Positions 27,855-36,335 of a DNA stretch of 64,000 bases are shown here, piece by piece. Positions within the stretch are counted from its first letter, which is position 1, and the number at the start of each line of letters is the position of its first letter. The position numbers and the translations under genes are program-made. The stretch comes from Bradyrhizobium yuanmingense (GTDB lineage Bacteria; Pseudomonadota; Alphaproteobacteria; Rhizobiales; Xanthobacteraceae): contig NZ_JARFML010000005.1 of assembly GCF_029167105.1 (NCBI RefSeq), positions 186,001-250,000 of the forward strand. The letters are read 5' to 3'. The notes beneath the pieces were generated by a model. It saw nothing but the letters and a program-made list of their open reading frames with translations, ran no database searches and had not been told where the DNA came from.

Positions 27855-29393
27855 ATGCGCTTAATCGATTACCTCGACAAAGGTGCCTCGCTCGGCGCTG
27901 ATGCGCCGTGCCTGACCATGGACGGTCGCGATCTCAGCTATCGCGAGGTGCAGCAGCTGAGCTACCGCGTCGCGCGCGGGCTCGCGCGATCGGGTATTGC
28001 TGCCGGGGAGAAGGTCGCAATCCTGTCCGGCAACGATCCGGTCGCGTTCGCATGCGTGTTCGGCATTTCCCGTGCGGGGTCGGTCTGGTGCCCGATCAAT
28101 CCGCGCAACGAAGCCGCCGAAAACCGGCTCATCCTCGATCAATTCGACTGCAGCCTGCTGCTGTTTCATTCCAGCTTCGCGCCGATGGTCGAGGCGGTGC
28201 GCGCCGAGCTGCCCAAGCTGCGCGTCCTCGTCTGCCTCGATGCCGAGTTGCCTTTCGCGCCCTCGCTCGACAGCTGGCTCGCGGGCCTCCCCGACGACCG
28301 GTATCAACGCGAGACGGTCGACGATCTCGCGATGCTTCCCGGCACCGGCGGCACCACCGGAAAGCCGAAGGGAGTCATGCTGTCGGGCCGCAACATCGAG
28401 GCCATGACGGCGCTGACGCTGATGGGCTATCCCTTCAGGGGTCGTCCGGTCTATCTCGCGCTCGCGCCGTTGACTCATGCGGCCGGTGTGCTGTGTTTCC
28501 CGATCATGACGCTCGGCGGTCGCATCGTGATCATGCATCGCCCCGACATCGCCGAATTCCTCGATTTGATCGAGTGCTACCATGTCACGCACACCTTCCT
28601 GCCGCCGACATTGATCTACATGCTGCTCGATCATCCCAGGCTCGACGCCGCGAAGCTCGGGTCTCTGCAATGCTTCTGGTACGGCGCGGCGCCGATCTCG
28701 GCCGCGCGGCTTGCGGAGGCGCTTCGACGCATCGGGCCCATGGCGCAGTTGTTCGGTCAGACTGAAGCGCCGATGATGATCTCGATGATGGCACCGGATG
28801 AGCATTACAATGCCGATGGCACGATCGCGATGGAGCGCCTCGCCTCGACGGGGCGGATCAGCCCGTTGGTGCAGGCCGGCATCATGGATAGCGACGGCAA
28901 TTTGCTGCCGACCGGTTCACGCGGCGAGATCGTGGTTCGCGGCTCGCTGGTGATGCAAGGCTATTACAAGAATCCCGAGGCCACGGCGGAGGCCTCCGCG
29001 CATGGCTGGCACCACACCGGCGATATCGGCTACATCGACGACGATGGCTACCTCTATATCGTCGATCGCGCCAAGGACATGATCATCACCGGCGGGTTCA
29101 ACGTCTACTCGATCGAGGTGGAGAACGCGCTGCGAGCGCATGAGGCGGTGCAGGATTGCGCCGTGATCGGCCTCGCCGACGAGAAATGGGGTGAGCGGAT
29201 CGTTGCCGTGGTGCAGCCCCGTGCCGGCCAGAGCGTCGATGCGACGGCGCTGGCGGCCTTCGTCAAGCGGCGGATCGGCAGCGTCAAGACACCGAAGCAG
29301 ATCGAAGTCTGGGACGATCTGCCGCGCTCCAAGGTCGGCAAGGTGCTGAAGCCGGATATCCGTGCGCGGCTGGCAGGTCGCTCAGGCGGCTAG
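27855..29393 (+). CDS. AMP-dependent acyl-CoA synthetase
   Basis: A 512-residue ANL-superfamily ligase that activates a carboxylic acid to its CoA thioester using ATP. The phosphate-binding loop reads MLPGTGGTTGKPKGVMLSG. LFGQTEAPM is the A5 motif, HHTGDIGYIDDDGYLYIVDR the A7-A8 hinge, and PRSKVGKVLKP carries the catalytic Lys of A10. It closes the TetR-controlled operon. The acid is unknown; the set resembles peripheral modules feeding a cyclic or branched acid into beta-oxidation. Confidence 0.9.
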   Translation: MRLIDYLDKGASLGADAPCLTMDGRDLSYREVQQLSYRVARGLARSGIAAGEKVAILSGNDPVAFACVFGISRAGSVWCPINPRNEAAENRLILDQFDCSLLLFHSSFAPMVEAVRAELPKLRVLVCLDAELPFAPSLDSWLAGLPDDRYQRETVDDLAMLPGTGGTTGKPKGVMLSGRNIEAMTALTLMGYPFRGRPVYLALAPLTHAAGVLCFPIMTLGGRIVIMHRPDIAEFLDLIECYHVTHTFLPPTLIYMLLDHPRLDAAKLGSLQCFWYGAAPISAARLAEALRRIGPMAQLFGQTEAPMMISMMAPDEHYNADGTIAMERLASTGRISPLVQAGIMDSDGNLLPTGSRGEIVVRGSLVMQGYYKNPEATAEASAHGWHHTGDIGYIDDDGYLYIVDRAKDMIITGGFNVYSIEVENALRAHEAVQDCAVIGLADEKWGERIVAVVQPRAGQSVDATALAAFVKRRIGSVKTPKQIEVWDDLPRSKVGKVLKPDIRARLAGRSGG

Positions 29394-29439
29394 AGCGTGA
29401 TGGGTGTAGGTCGAAATGATCGCCACGGGCTTGGTGCAA

Positions 29440-29461
29440 CCTCTCCCGCTTGCGGGAGAGG
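29440..29461. repeat. Short palindrome, family A core
   Basis: A perfect hairpin, CCTCTCCCGC-TT-GCGGGAGAGG, lies between the acyl-CoA synthetase and the convergent FAD-subunit gene. The same core occurs at 33889 and 39666. Confidence 0.8.
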
Positions 29462-29505
29462 GAGTGCACTTATGTTGCAGCAATCAAACCAAATCTCATC
29501 AGGCT

Positions 29506-30426
29506 CTAGTCCGAAAGCCGCTCCAGCACGTCGCGCACCAGCCCTTGCAGGAGATCGAGCTTGTAGGCCGTCATCGGCAATGGCTTGGCACCCGAGCTCG
29601 CCGCTTTCGCCGCTTCTGCGATCGATGCCGCATTGGCAGTCTTGCCACTGAGCAGGGCTTCCACGGCGGTGAGGCGAAGCGGCACGGGCGCGACGCCGCC
29701 TGCAGCGAGACGCACGAAGTGAAACTTGCCGCCGGCGATCACGACGCGGGCGCAGAGTTCCACCAGCGGCCATTCCGCATGGGTCCGGCTGATCGCCCGC
29801 TTGTAGGACGCGCGTTCGCCATCGAGCGGAGCAGGAAGCGCAATGCTCTTGATCATCTCGCCTGCTGCGAGTGTATGATCGGCGTGCGAGACCGAGCCGT
29901 CGCCGAGCAGGCCGGCAATCGTCAATCCGCTGCGCCGGTCCGTGGTGATGGTCGCGTCATAGGCGAGCAGAGCCGCCGCCATGGTCGAGGGATGCGGCGC
30001 GACGCAGTCGCCGAGATCGAAGGCAACGCCATAGAGATGATTACCGGAACGGGCAGGGCAGGTGCTGCCGCCTTTCTTAAGGCAATCGATGTCGGCCCGG
30101 CGGAAATACCAGCAGCGTGAACGCTGCGCGAGATTGCCGCCGAGCGTTGCAACCTGGCGCACCTGTGGCGTGGCGAGCCCTTGCGCGCTCGCCGCAAGTC
30201 CGGGATAGGCGGCGGCGATGCGCGCGTCCGTCGCGATCATGGCGATGGTGGTCAGCGCGCCGATCTGGGCTGCTCCGTCGGCGCCCCAGGCGATCGTCTT
30301 GTCGCCGGTGGCCGAGATATCGATCAGCATTCCCTGCGACACGCCGCTGCGGCGGCGTTCGCTGAAGTCGGTGCCTCCGGCGCGGAATTCAGGCGTGGGA
30401 TTGGCGGTCATGACGGCGACACTCAT
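29506..30426 (-). CDS. Molybdenum hydroxylase FAD subunit with four-cysteine insert
   Basis: A 306-residue FAD-binding (CoxM/XdhB-type) subunit that passes electrons from the Fe-S centres to FAD. RAGGTDFSERRRSGV and TLGGNLAQRS are the FAD loops. Between and after them lie Cys105, Cys115, Cys123 and Cys141 (CWYFRRADIDC, STCPARSG, GDCVAPHPS), the pattern that holds an extra 4Fe-4S cluster in PaoB and 4-hydroxybenzoyl-CoA reductase beta subunits. Its ATG overlaps the stop of the fused upstream gene by four bases, so the two are translationally coupled. Confidence 0.87.
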   Translation of the reverse strand: MSVAVMTANPTPEFRAGGTDFSERRRSGVSQGMLIDISATGDKTIAWGADGAAQIGALTTIAMIATDARIAAAYPGLAASAQGLATPQVRQVATLGGNLAQRSRCWYFRRADIDCLKKGGSTCPARSGNHLYGVAFDLGDCVAPHPSTMAAALLAYDATITTDRRSGLTIAGLLGDGSVSHADHTLAAGEMIKSIALPAPLDGERASYKRAISRTHAEWPLVELCARVVIAGGKFHFVRLAAGGVAPVPLRLTAVEALLSGKTANAASIAEAAKAASSGAKPLPMTAYKLDLLQGLVRDVLERLSD

Positions 30427-33110
30427 GCTGCAGCCCTCCCTTTCAGCGCGGCCACAAGACGATCGGGCCGGAACGGAATTTCGGTCAGTCTCACGCCGAT
30501 CGCATCGCGGATGGCGTTGGCGATCGCGGGCGAGGTCGGCACGGTGGCGACTTCGCCGATGCCGACGCTGCCGCCCGGCACATGCTCGAAACCGGCCTCG
30601 TCGAAATGCACGTCCAGTTTCGGCATGTCGGCAATTCCCGGAATGCGGTAATCCTCCATGCTGCCGCTCAGGACGTGGCCGCTCGAAGGATCGGTCTCCC
30701 GCGACTCATAGAGTGCGTAGCCGATGCCCTGGATCACCGCGCCCGCGGCCTGGCTTCGCGCCAGCGCAGGCGCGGCGAGCTTGCCGACCGCGAGGCCCGT
30801 ATAGGCGTTGAGCACGCGCACATGGCCGAGCCAGGTATCGACCTCGACTTCCATCACCTGCACCGAGCTCGGCACGCCGGCGCCGACCACCATGTGGTTC
30901 ATCAGACGCAGCACCCAACCGAACACCCGGCCCATGATGCCCGCCTCGTGCAGCGCGGGCCTGACGCCGGGCGGCGGCTTGCCGTCCTCCTGGCGTTTCG
31001 CCGACACTGAGATGTCGGGAGAAGCCGCGATCATCTCGCGCCACGGCGCGTTCGAGCCCGGAGCAGGTGTGCGAGACGCGGTGCGCCTGATTTCCGCTTT
31101 CAGCTTGTCGATGGCGAGCAAGGTCGGCGGCACCACCGAGGCGGTGACGCGGCTGCCGCCGGAGCCCGGTCCGCGGGGCAGGCTGGAGCGGCCGATGCGA
31201 ACGTCCACATCCTGCGGCTCGAGATCGAACGCCCTCGCGACCGTGTTCGCGATCACACTGCGCGTGCCCGTGCCGATATCCTGTACCGCGCAGCTGGCGA
31301 CGATGCGGCCGCCCTTGATCGCGAGTTCGACCGAGGAGCCGGTCTGCCAGAGATAGAGCCAGTAGCCGGTGGCGACGCCGACGCCGCGCCGGTAGCGGCC
31401 GGTCTGCGCGGCGGCCGGCTTGCGGCTCTTCCAGACGTCGAGGCCGGCGGCCCAGTCGTACAATCGCTGGCGGTTGGGATCGGGGTCCCAGAGCTTGCGC
31501 AGCTGAATCGGATCCATCTTCATGCGCAGCGCCGCTTCGTCGACTGCCTGCTCCAGCGCAAACGACATCGGCGGACCGCCGGGGCCGCGGAACGGCGCGC
31601 CGGGCGGCAAATTGCTGAGCACGTCGAAGTCGACGAGCTCCTTTGCTTCGGCCGGATAGATCAGCCGCGCCAGGCCCGCGATCAGCGAGTTGACGGCGGC
31701 GCCGGTATCGGCATGGGCGGTGAGCGACAGCGCCTTGAGGCGGCCTTCCGCCGAGGGCAGCAAGGACAGCTTCAGCTCGGCGGCCGGACGATAGCCGGCG
31801 ACGGAAAGCTCCTCTTCACGATCGAAGGCGACACGCACCGGCGCCTTCGCGGCGCGCGCAAGCTCGATCGCGGCGATGGTCTCCAGCCCAACGCTGCCCT
31901 TGGAGCCGAACCCGCCGCCGACATGATCGGCGATCACACGCACCTTGTCGTGCGGAAGGCCATAACGCTTGGCGATCTTCTCCATGCTCTCGTGAATGGC
32001 CTGGGTCGAGATGTGCACAATGAGCTGATCGCCGTCGAACCTGGCCACGGCGGCATGTGGTTCGAGGCTTGCGTGCTGTTGCGTCGAGACGCGGAAGGTT
32101 TCCTCGACCAGCAGCGGATTGCGTTGCGCCCGCGCCTCGTCAAGCCAGCTCCTGGCCTGCTTGGCCTTTTGCGAGAACGGCGCCGAAGGCCCGCGCACAT
32201 TGCCCTTCCACGACACCGGAGCGCCGCCGGCGCCCTCGGACACGTTGCCGGCACGCTTGCGGTCCTTCTTTTCGAACACGATTGGCGCATCATCGCGTCG
32301 CGCTGCATCGAGCCCGATCACCGCGGGCAAAGGCTCGGGCTTGAAGGTGATCGCGGCGATCGCCTTCAGGGCGGTGCGGCGATCCTTGGCCGCGACGGCT
32401 GCAATCGGCGCGCCGACGAAGCGGACCATGTTGTCATCGTCGAGCAGCGGAACGACCGCGGCAACACCGGCAATGGCGCGCGCCGGCGCCAGATCAAGCC
32501 CGGTGATCCTCGCATGCGCGACGTGCGCGCGCAGGATGACGCCTTCGAGCTGGCCGTCATGGTGGATGTCGACTGTGTAGCGGGCGAGGCCCGTCACCTT
32601 GTCGCGGGCTTCCAGCCGCGGCGCGATCGGCTCGTTGCCGTCGAAGCGGCCTGAACAAGCCTCCGCCACCGCGCGAAAAATGCCTTCATAGGCGCCGCAG
32701 CGGCAGAGGTGTCCCGACAGCGCGGCGGCGATGTCCTCGCGCGAGGGTGTCGCCGCGCCCCTGGTCGCGCGCCAGTCGTCGTGGAAGGCGGCGGCTTCGA
32801 CGACGAAGCCGGGCGTGCAGAAGCCGCATTGCAGGGCGTCGTGCGCCATGAACGCCTTCTGCACCGGATGCAATCCGGCCGCTCCGACGCCCTCGATGGT
32901 CGTCAGCGATTTGTCGGCGGCCGCCTGCGCCGGCAACAGGCAGCTCACGACGGGCGTGCCGTCGAGCAGCACGGTGCAGGCGCCGCAGACGCCGGAGCCG
33001 CAGACGAGTTTGGTGCCGGTGAGGCCGCCATCGCGGATCACGTCGATCAGGAGCGCATCCGGATCGTCGGGTAGCGCCAGAGGCCGTCCATTGATGGTCG
33101 TAGCGGTCAT
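30423..33110 (-). CDS. Molybdenum hydroxylase, fused 2Fe-2S and molybdopterin subunits
   Basis: An 895-residue xanthine-oxidase-family enzyme. Residues 1-~155 are the two-cluster ferredoxin domain: Cys37, 42, 45, 57 and Cys95, 98, 136, 138. Residues ~160-895 are the Mo-cofactor domain, with GGGFGSKG, FRGPGGPPMSFALEQAVDE and the catalytic Glu853 in SVGIGEVATVP. These parts are separate polypeptides in most relatives (PaoA/PaoC, CoxS/CoxL). No signal peptide, so cytoplasmic. It would hydroxylate an aldehyde or N-heterocycle; the substrate is unknown. The stop overlaps the FAD gene and the start overlaps the TetR stop. Confidence 0.9.
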   Translation of the reverse strand: MTATTINGRPLALPDDPDALLIDVIRDGGLTGTKLVCGSGVCGACTVLLDGTPVVSCLLPAQAAADKSLTTIEGVGAAGLHPVQKAFMAHDALQCGFCTPGFVVEAAAFHDDWRATRGAATPSREDIAAALSGHLCRCGAYEGIFRAVAEACSGRFDGNEPIAPRLEARDKVTGLARYTVDIHHDGQLEGVILRAHVAHARITGLDLAPARAIAGVAAVVPLLDDDNMVRFVGAPIAAVAAKDRRTALKAIAAITFKPEPLPAVIGLDAARRDDAPIVFEKKDRKRAGNVSEGAGGAPVSWKGNVRGPSAPFSQKAKQARSWLDEARAQRNPLLVEETFRVSTQQHASLEPHAAVARFDGDQLIVHISTQAIHESMEKIAKRYGLPHDKVRVIADHVGGGFGSKGSVGLETIAAIELARAAKAPVRVAFDREEELSVAGYRPAAELKLSLLPSAEGRLKALSLTAHADTGAAVNSLIAGLARLIYPAEAKELVDFDVLSNLPPGAPFRGPGGPPMSFALEQAVDEAALRMKMDPIQLRKLWDPDPNRQRLYDWAAGLDVWKSRKPAAAQTGRYRRGVGVATGYWLYLWQTGSSVELAIKGGRIVASCAVQDIGTGTRSVIANTVARAFDLEPQDVDVRIGRSSLPRGPGSGGSRVTASVVPPTLLAIDKLKAEIRRTASRTPAPGSNAPWREMIAASPDISVSAKRQEDGKPPPGVRPALHEAGIMGRVFGWVLRLMNHMVVGAGVPSSVQVMEVEVDTWLGHVRVLNAYTGLAVGKLAAPALARSQAAGAVIQGIGYALYESRETDPSSGHVLSGSMEDYRIPGIADMPKLDVHFDEAGFEHVPGGSVGIGEVATVPTSPAIANAIRDAIGVRLTEIPFRPDRLVAALKGRAAA

Positions 33111-33748
33111 TTTCGAACTCCCGTTTTGCGGTGGGACTTCTTTGCGGACGGCGCCATCGCGCCGGCGATCAGCATGCGCAGCATGGTCTCGAGCTGTTTC
33201 AGGAACGCGTCGACCGGCTGCAGGGCAGGGAAAGCGGATTTGGTGCCGTGGACCGCCATCTCGACGCAGCGCGCGAGCTCGCGCACCCTGACGCCGCTTT
33301 CGAGGTTGAGCTTTCGCTTGCGGCACACTCGCGCGATCGTGGCTGCGATCTCCTCAGTGAAACGGTTGGAATAGCTCTGGTAGAGGTCGCGCGCCTGCGC
33401 GAGGTGCTCGGAAAACAGCTCTTCGGTGTGGGGCGAGTCCTTGAGCGAAGCGAGCAGCGACTGCATTCGCGCGCCGATCTCGGCGACCAGGATGTCGGCA
33501 AGCTCGAGGCCCGCCTCTTCCGCCGCCTTCGCGGCCGCGATTTCGGCAGCGAGCCCCTGCGCGTAGATCCGCTCGAGCACGGCGCGAAACAACGCCTCCT
33601 TGGAGGCGAAGTGATGATAGAGCGCTTGCCGAGTCAGTCCGGCTTCCTCCGCCGCCTGCTCGATCGAGGAGCGGCGGAAACCGTGGCGACGGAACACGCG
33701 CAAGGCGGCGTCGAGGATCCGGTCCTGGGGAGGGGCCTTGGCCTGCAT
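33107..33748 (-). CDS. TetR/AcrR-family regulator of the molybdenum hydroxylase operon
   Basis: The helix-turn-helix (HGFRRSSIEQAAEEAGLTRQ, ALYHHFASKEALFRAVL) is followed by a TetR C-terminal domain. Its stop overlaps the hydroxylase ATG (ATGA), so regulator and enzyme share one mRNA. I chose the ATG at 33748 (MQAKAPPQDR, 213 residues). The in-frame ATG at 33769 would place a TTGTCA-N4-TGACAA palindrome inside the coding region; that palindrome looks like the operator through which the protein represses its own operon. Confidence 0.85.
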   Translation of the reverse strand: MQAKAPPQDRILDAALRVFRRHGFRRSSIEQAAEEAGLTRQALYHHFASKEALFRAVLERIYAQGLAAEIAAAKAAEEAGLELADILVAEIGARMQSLLASLKDSPHTEELFSEHLAQARDLYQSYSNRFTEEIAATIARVCRKRKLNLESGVRVRELARCVEMAVHGTKSAFPALQPVDAFLKQLETMLRMLIAGAMAPSAKKSHRKTGVRK

Positions 33749-33749
33749 T

Positions 33750-33765
33750 TTGTCAGATTTGACAA
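33750..33765. promoter_or_regulatory. Putative TetR operator at the hydroxylase operon start
   Basis: TTGTCA (33750-33755), GATT, TGACAA (33760-33765) form a perfect inverted repeat immediately upstream of the chosen ATG. A further half-site TGTCAAA lies at 33778-33784. Half-site sequence resembles that of the operators at 25577-25613. Confidence 0.6.
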
Positions 33766-33888
33766 ACACGACTGAAATGTCAAATCACGGATTGATGACG
33801 GCCTGGTGTGCGCATGAGCCAAGGGCGCCCCGCGCGCACGGGCGGGGGCATCGCATATGGATTTCAAGATTACCGTGGGCTTGCTCCG

Positions 33889-34035
33889 CCTCTCCCGCTT
33901 GCGGGAGAGGCCGACGCGCTCGCAGAGCGCGGCGGGTGAGGGCTCCCACCGCGCAGGGACATGCTCGGCAAACTCTCGACAACCCCACCGTGGAGACACC
34001 CTCTCCCCCAACCCTCCCCCGCAAGCGGGGGAGGG
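33889..34035. repeat. Palindromic intergenic repeat, family A
   Basis: Two hairpins, CCTCTCCCGC-TT-GCGGGAGAGG at 33889-33910 and CCCTCCCCCGC-AA-GCGGGGGAGGG at 34012-34035, flank a GGTGAGGG / ACCCTCTCC pair. Nothing coding is seen in the 33770-34159 gap outside this element. Confidence 0.85.
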
Positions 34036-34159
34036 AGCCGAGTGCCGATGCCGCCGGATCGTGGATGCCATATGCGAGTGCATGCCCGCACGCGGGCGGG
34101 GACATCGCCGAATTTCCGTTGGCTGGCGATGGCGACGCGAAAACATCACGTCTCAAACG

Positions 34160-34193
34160 AAAACGGGCACGCCTTCTTGCGAAGGCATGCCCG
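34160..34193 (-). terminator. Terminator of the hsp20-DUF1150 operon
   Basis: On the minus strand GGGCATGCCTTC pairs with GAAGGCGTGCCC around GCAA (34164-34193), followed by TTTTCGTTT. It lies about 30 bases after the DUF1150 stop. Confidence 0.8.
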
Positions 34194-34223
34194 CTTGAAA
34201 CCCTATTCGTGCGACGCGCGCGC

Positions 34224-34496
34224 TTAGTGCACGCTCACCGCTTGCAGCTCGTTGCTCCAGGCGTTGGCGATTGCAGCCTCGCGGCTGTCGGTCAGCATGA
34301 TCGGCGTGCCGTCGGCGGCGTGGAGCGCGAAAAGCTTGAGGCCCGGCGCGATCTTGGGCGCCTCGGGGAACAGGCCCGGCACGTCCTCGGAGCGGATCTG
34401 CTTCACATAGGCGATATGGCCTTCGCCCAGGGTTGCCAGCGTCTCCGGAGAGACGTTCTTGGCTTCGTATTCGAACGCAACGTGACCTTCACTCAT
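34224..34496 (-). CDS. DUF1150 family protein
   Basis: A 90-residue small soluble protein. Its pattern (YVKQIRSEDVPGLFPEAP, GLKLFALHAADGTPIMLTDS, REAAIANAWSNELQAVSVH) matches the DUF1150 family of alphaproteobacteria, whose function is unknown. It lies 50 bases after the Hsp20 gene on the same strand and shares its terminator, so it is probably heat-induced. An adaptor or stress role is only a guess from this linkage. Confidence 0.85.
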   Translation of the reverse strand: MSEGHVAFEYEAKNVSPETLATLGEGHIAYVKQIRSEDVPGLFPEAPKIAPGLKLFALHAADGTPIMLTDSREAAIANAWSNELQAVSVH

Positions 34497-34546
34497 GGTC
34501 TCGACTCCTCTGGAACACTAAGCGGTCGAGTCCGCTACTCGTTCCA

Positions 34547-34972
34547 TTATTCGTGCTCATTGATAGCGATTGTCTTAACGATCCTCTCCGGTTCTGGCCG
34601 GGCCAGATCGATCGACAACAGCCCGTTCTTCAGATCCGCACCCAGCACCAGCATCCCCTCCGCCAGCACGAAGGTGCGCTGGAAGTGGCGCGCGGCGATG
34701 CCGCGATGGATGTATTGCCGGGTCTTGTCGTCCTGCTGCCGCCCGCGGATCACGAGCTGGTTTTCCTCAATGGTTACATCGAGTTGGTCGCGGGTGAATC
34801 CGGCGACTGCCAGCGTGATGCGCAAACGCTCGGGCTGGCCGTCCGAACCGCCGCACCTCTCGATATTGTAGGGAGGGTAGCCGTCGGCGCCTTTGACGAC
34901 GCGGTCGAGCACGCGCTCGATCTCGTCGAAGCCCAGCAGAAAGGGACTGGAGAGCGTTGGAACACGAGACAT
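34547..34972 (-). CDS. Small heat-shock protein, Hsp20 family
   Basis: A 141-residue alpha-crystallin chaperone that binds unfolding proteins. The crystallin domain runs from YPPYNIER to about residue 130: LRITLAVAGFTRDQLDVTIE, NQLVIRGRQ, IAARHFQRTFVLAEGMLV and GLLSIDLARPEPER. The I/V-x-I/V anchor near the C terminus is IVKTIAI. The leader contains a hairpin that hides the ribosome-binding site and a sigma-32-like promoter, so expression should rise with temperature at both levels. It resembles the rhizobial class A HspA/IbpA group. Confidence 0.93.
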   Translation of the reverse strand: MSRVPTLSSPFLLGFDEIERVLDRVVKGADGYPPYNIERCGGSDGQPERLRITLAVAGFTRDQLDVTIEENQLVIRGRQQDDKTRQYIHRGIAARHFQRTFVLAEGMLVLGADLKNGLLSIDLARPEPERIVKTIAINEHE

Positions 34973-35033
34973 AGTTTACAAAGTCCTCTCGAAGCGACTT
35001 TGGTGCATCAGGGCCCGCGAGCGGCACCCCTTG
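34973..35033 (-). promoter_or_regulatory. ROSE-type RNA thermometer in the hsp20 leader
   Basis: Just before the hsp20 ATG, AAAGTCGCTT pairs with AGAGGACTTT (34980-35001), leaving a bulged G in the TCGCT segment and burying the AGAGGA ribosome-binding site. TYGCT with a bulged G opposite the Shine-Dalgarno sequence is the defining ROSE feature. Upstream, ATCAAGGG and CCCTGAT can form a second stem. The predicted leader is about 60 bases, at the short end for ROSE elements. Confidence 0.78.
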
Positions 35034-35038
35034 ATCAG

Positions 35039-35069
35039 CAATATGGGCATGTTCCCCTGTGGGTTCAAG
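35039..35069 (-). promoter_or_regulatory. Sigma-32 (RpoH)-type promoter of hsp20
   Basis: CTTGAA at 35069-35064 and CCCATATT at 35047-35040, separated by 16 bases, match the heat-shock sigma-factor consensus. The predicted transcript start is near 35033, directly before the thermometer. Confidence 0.72.
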
Positions 35070-35171
35070 CAGGTAGCGGGGGAGGCTGTGGACGGGCCAC
35101 TTTCCGCCATCGCCCGAATGCCTGGTTCGTCATGGTTGGCATGACGCTTCGTGAGAGGCGATTTATCCCAA

Positions 35172-35208
35172 CAAAAACAAGCCCCCCTTCTACTGTGCAT
35201 GGGGTTGT
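35172..35208 (-). terminator. Terminator of the ugp operon
   Basis: On the minus strand ACAACCCC pairs with GGGGCTTGT and is followed by TTTTTGTT, about 30 bases past the ugpC stop. The plus strand also has a short T run, so it may stop transcripts from both sides. Confidence 0.65.
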
Positions 35209-35240
35209 TTTCGCACTTTTGTCGTCGGGCCCGGAGCCGC

Positions 35241-36329
35241 TCAGCCATTAAGCCGCGTCCGCCCGTCGTCACTGAACAGATGCAGCTTGGCCCGCACCGC
35301 CGCGACCCGGATTCTCGCGCCGATGGCGGGCGCTTGGGTTCCGGGAATGCGGACGATGACCTCGCCGGGCGGCAGCTCGCCGGGCGTGGCGGCGACGCGC
35401 TGGTCCTCCTGCTCGCGCGAGCCGTAGACGAAGGTTTCGGCGCCGACGCGCTCGATGGCTTCGACGGTGAGCGGCAGCGCGACGCCCCCGGCCGGCGTCT
35501 CGTCGGTGATGACGAAATCCTCCGGGCGGATGCCGACGATACCGGCGTCGGCAGCATTGCTGCCGGCGAGCTGCGACCGGATCTCCTCGGGTCGCGTCGA
35601 CATCAGGTTCATCGGCGGTGCACCGATGAAGGAGGCCACAAAAGTCGTCGCCGGCTTCTCGTAGATATCAAGCGGATTGCCGACCTGCTCGACCTGGCCA
35701 CCGTTCATCACCACGAGAATGTCGGCCAGCGTCATCGCCTCGAGCTGGTCGTGGGTGACGTAGATCGACGTCGTGTTGAGCCGGCGCTGCAATTTGCGAA
35801 TCTCGACCCGCATCGCGATGCGCAGCTTGGCGTCGAGGTTGGAGAGCGGCTCGTCGAACAGGAACACCTTCGGCTGGCGCACGATGGCGCGGCCCATGGC
35901 GACGCGCTGGCGCTGGCCGCCGGAGAGCTGGCGCGGCTTGCGCTCCAGCATCGATGTGAGCTCGAGGATGCGTGCGGCCTCGTCGACGCGGGTCCTGATC
36001 TCGGCTTCCGCCATGCCACGGTTGCGCAGGCCATAGGCCATGTTGTTGTAGACGCTCATATGCGGATAGAGCGCGTAGTTCTGGAACACCATCGCGATGT
36101 CGCGGTCGGCGGGCTCTACTCCGTTGACGATTCGGCCGCCGATGTCGATCTCGCCGCCGGTGACGGTCTCCAGCCCCGCGACCATGCGCAGCAGCGTGGA
36201 CTTGCCGCAGCCGGAAGGGCCCACCAGCACGCAGAACTGTCCGTCGCCGACATCGACGTCGACGCCCTTGATGGCCTCGAAGCCGCCGGGATAGGTCTTG
36301 CGGACGCTGCGCAGGGTGACGTTAGCCAT
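35241..36329 (-). CDS. ugpC: sn-glycerol-3-phosphate ABC transporter ATP-binding protein UgpC
   Basis: A 362-residue ATPase of the MalK/UgpC type that powers import of glycerol-3-phosphate. Walker [10 protein letters not shown] is at 37-45, signature [14 protein letters not shown], Walker [16 protein letters not shown] and switch VTHDQLEAM. The C-terminal TOBE/OB region ([11 protein letters not shown] onward) is present. It is last in ugpBAEC and is followed by a terminator hairpin. Confidence 0.93.
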   Translation of the reverse strand: MANVTLRSVRKTYPGGFEAIKGVDVDVGDGQFCVLVGPSGCGKSTLLRMVAGLETVTGGEIDIGGRIVNGVEPADRDIAMVFQNYALYPHMSVYNNMAYGLRNRGMAEAEIRTRVDEAARILELTSMLERKPRQLSGGQRQRVAMGRAIVRQPKVFLFDEPLSNLDAKLRIAMRVEIRKLQRRLNTTSIYVTHDQLEAMTLADILVVMNGGQVEQVGNPLDIYEKPATTFVASFIGAPPMNLMSTRPEEIRSQLAGSNAADAGIVGIRPEDFVITDETPAGGVALPLTVEAIERVGAETFVYGSREQEDQRVAATPGELPPGEVIVRIPGTQAPAIGARIRVAAVRAKLHLFSDDGRTRLNG

Positions 36330-36335
36330 AAGTCT

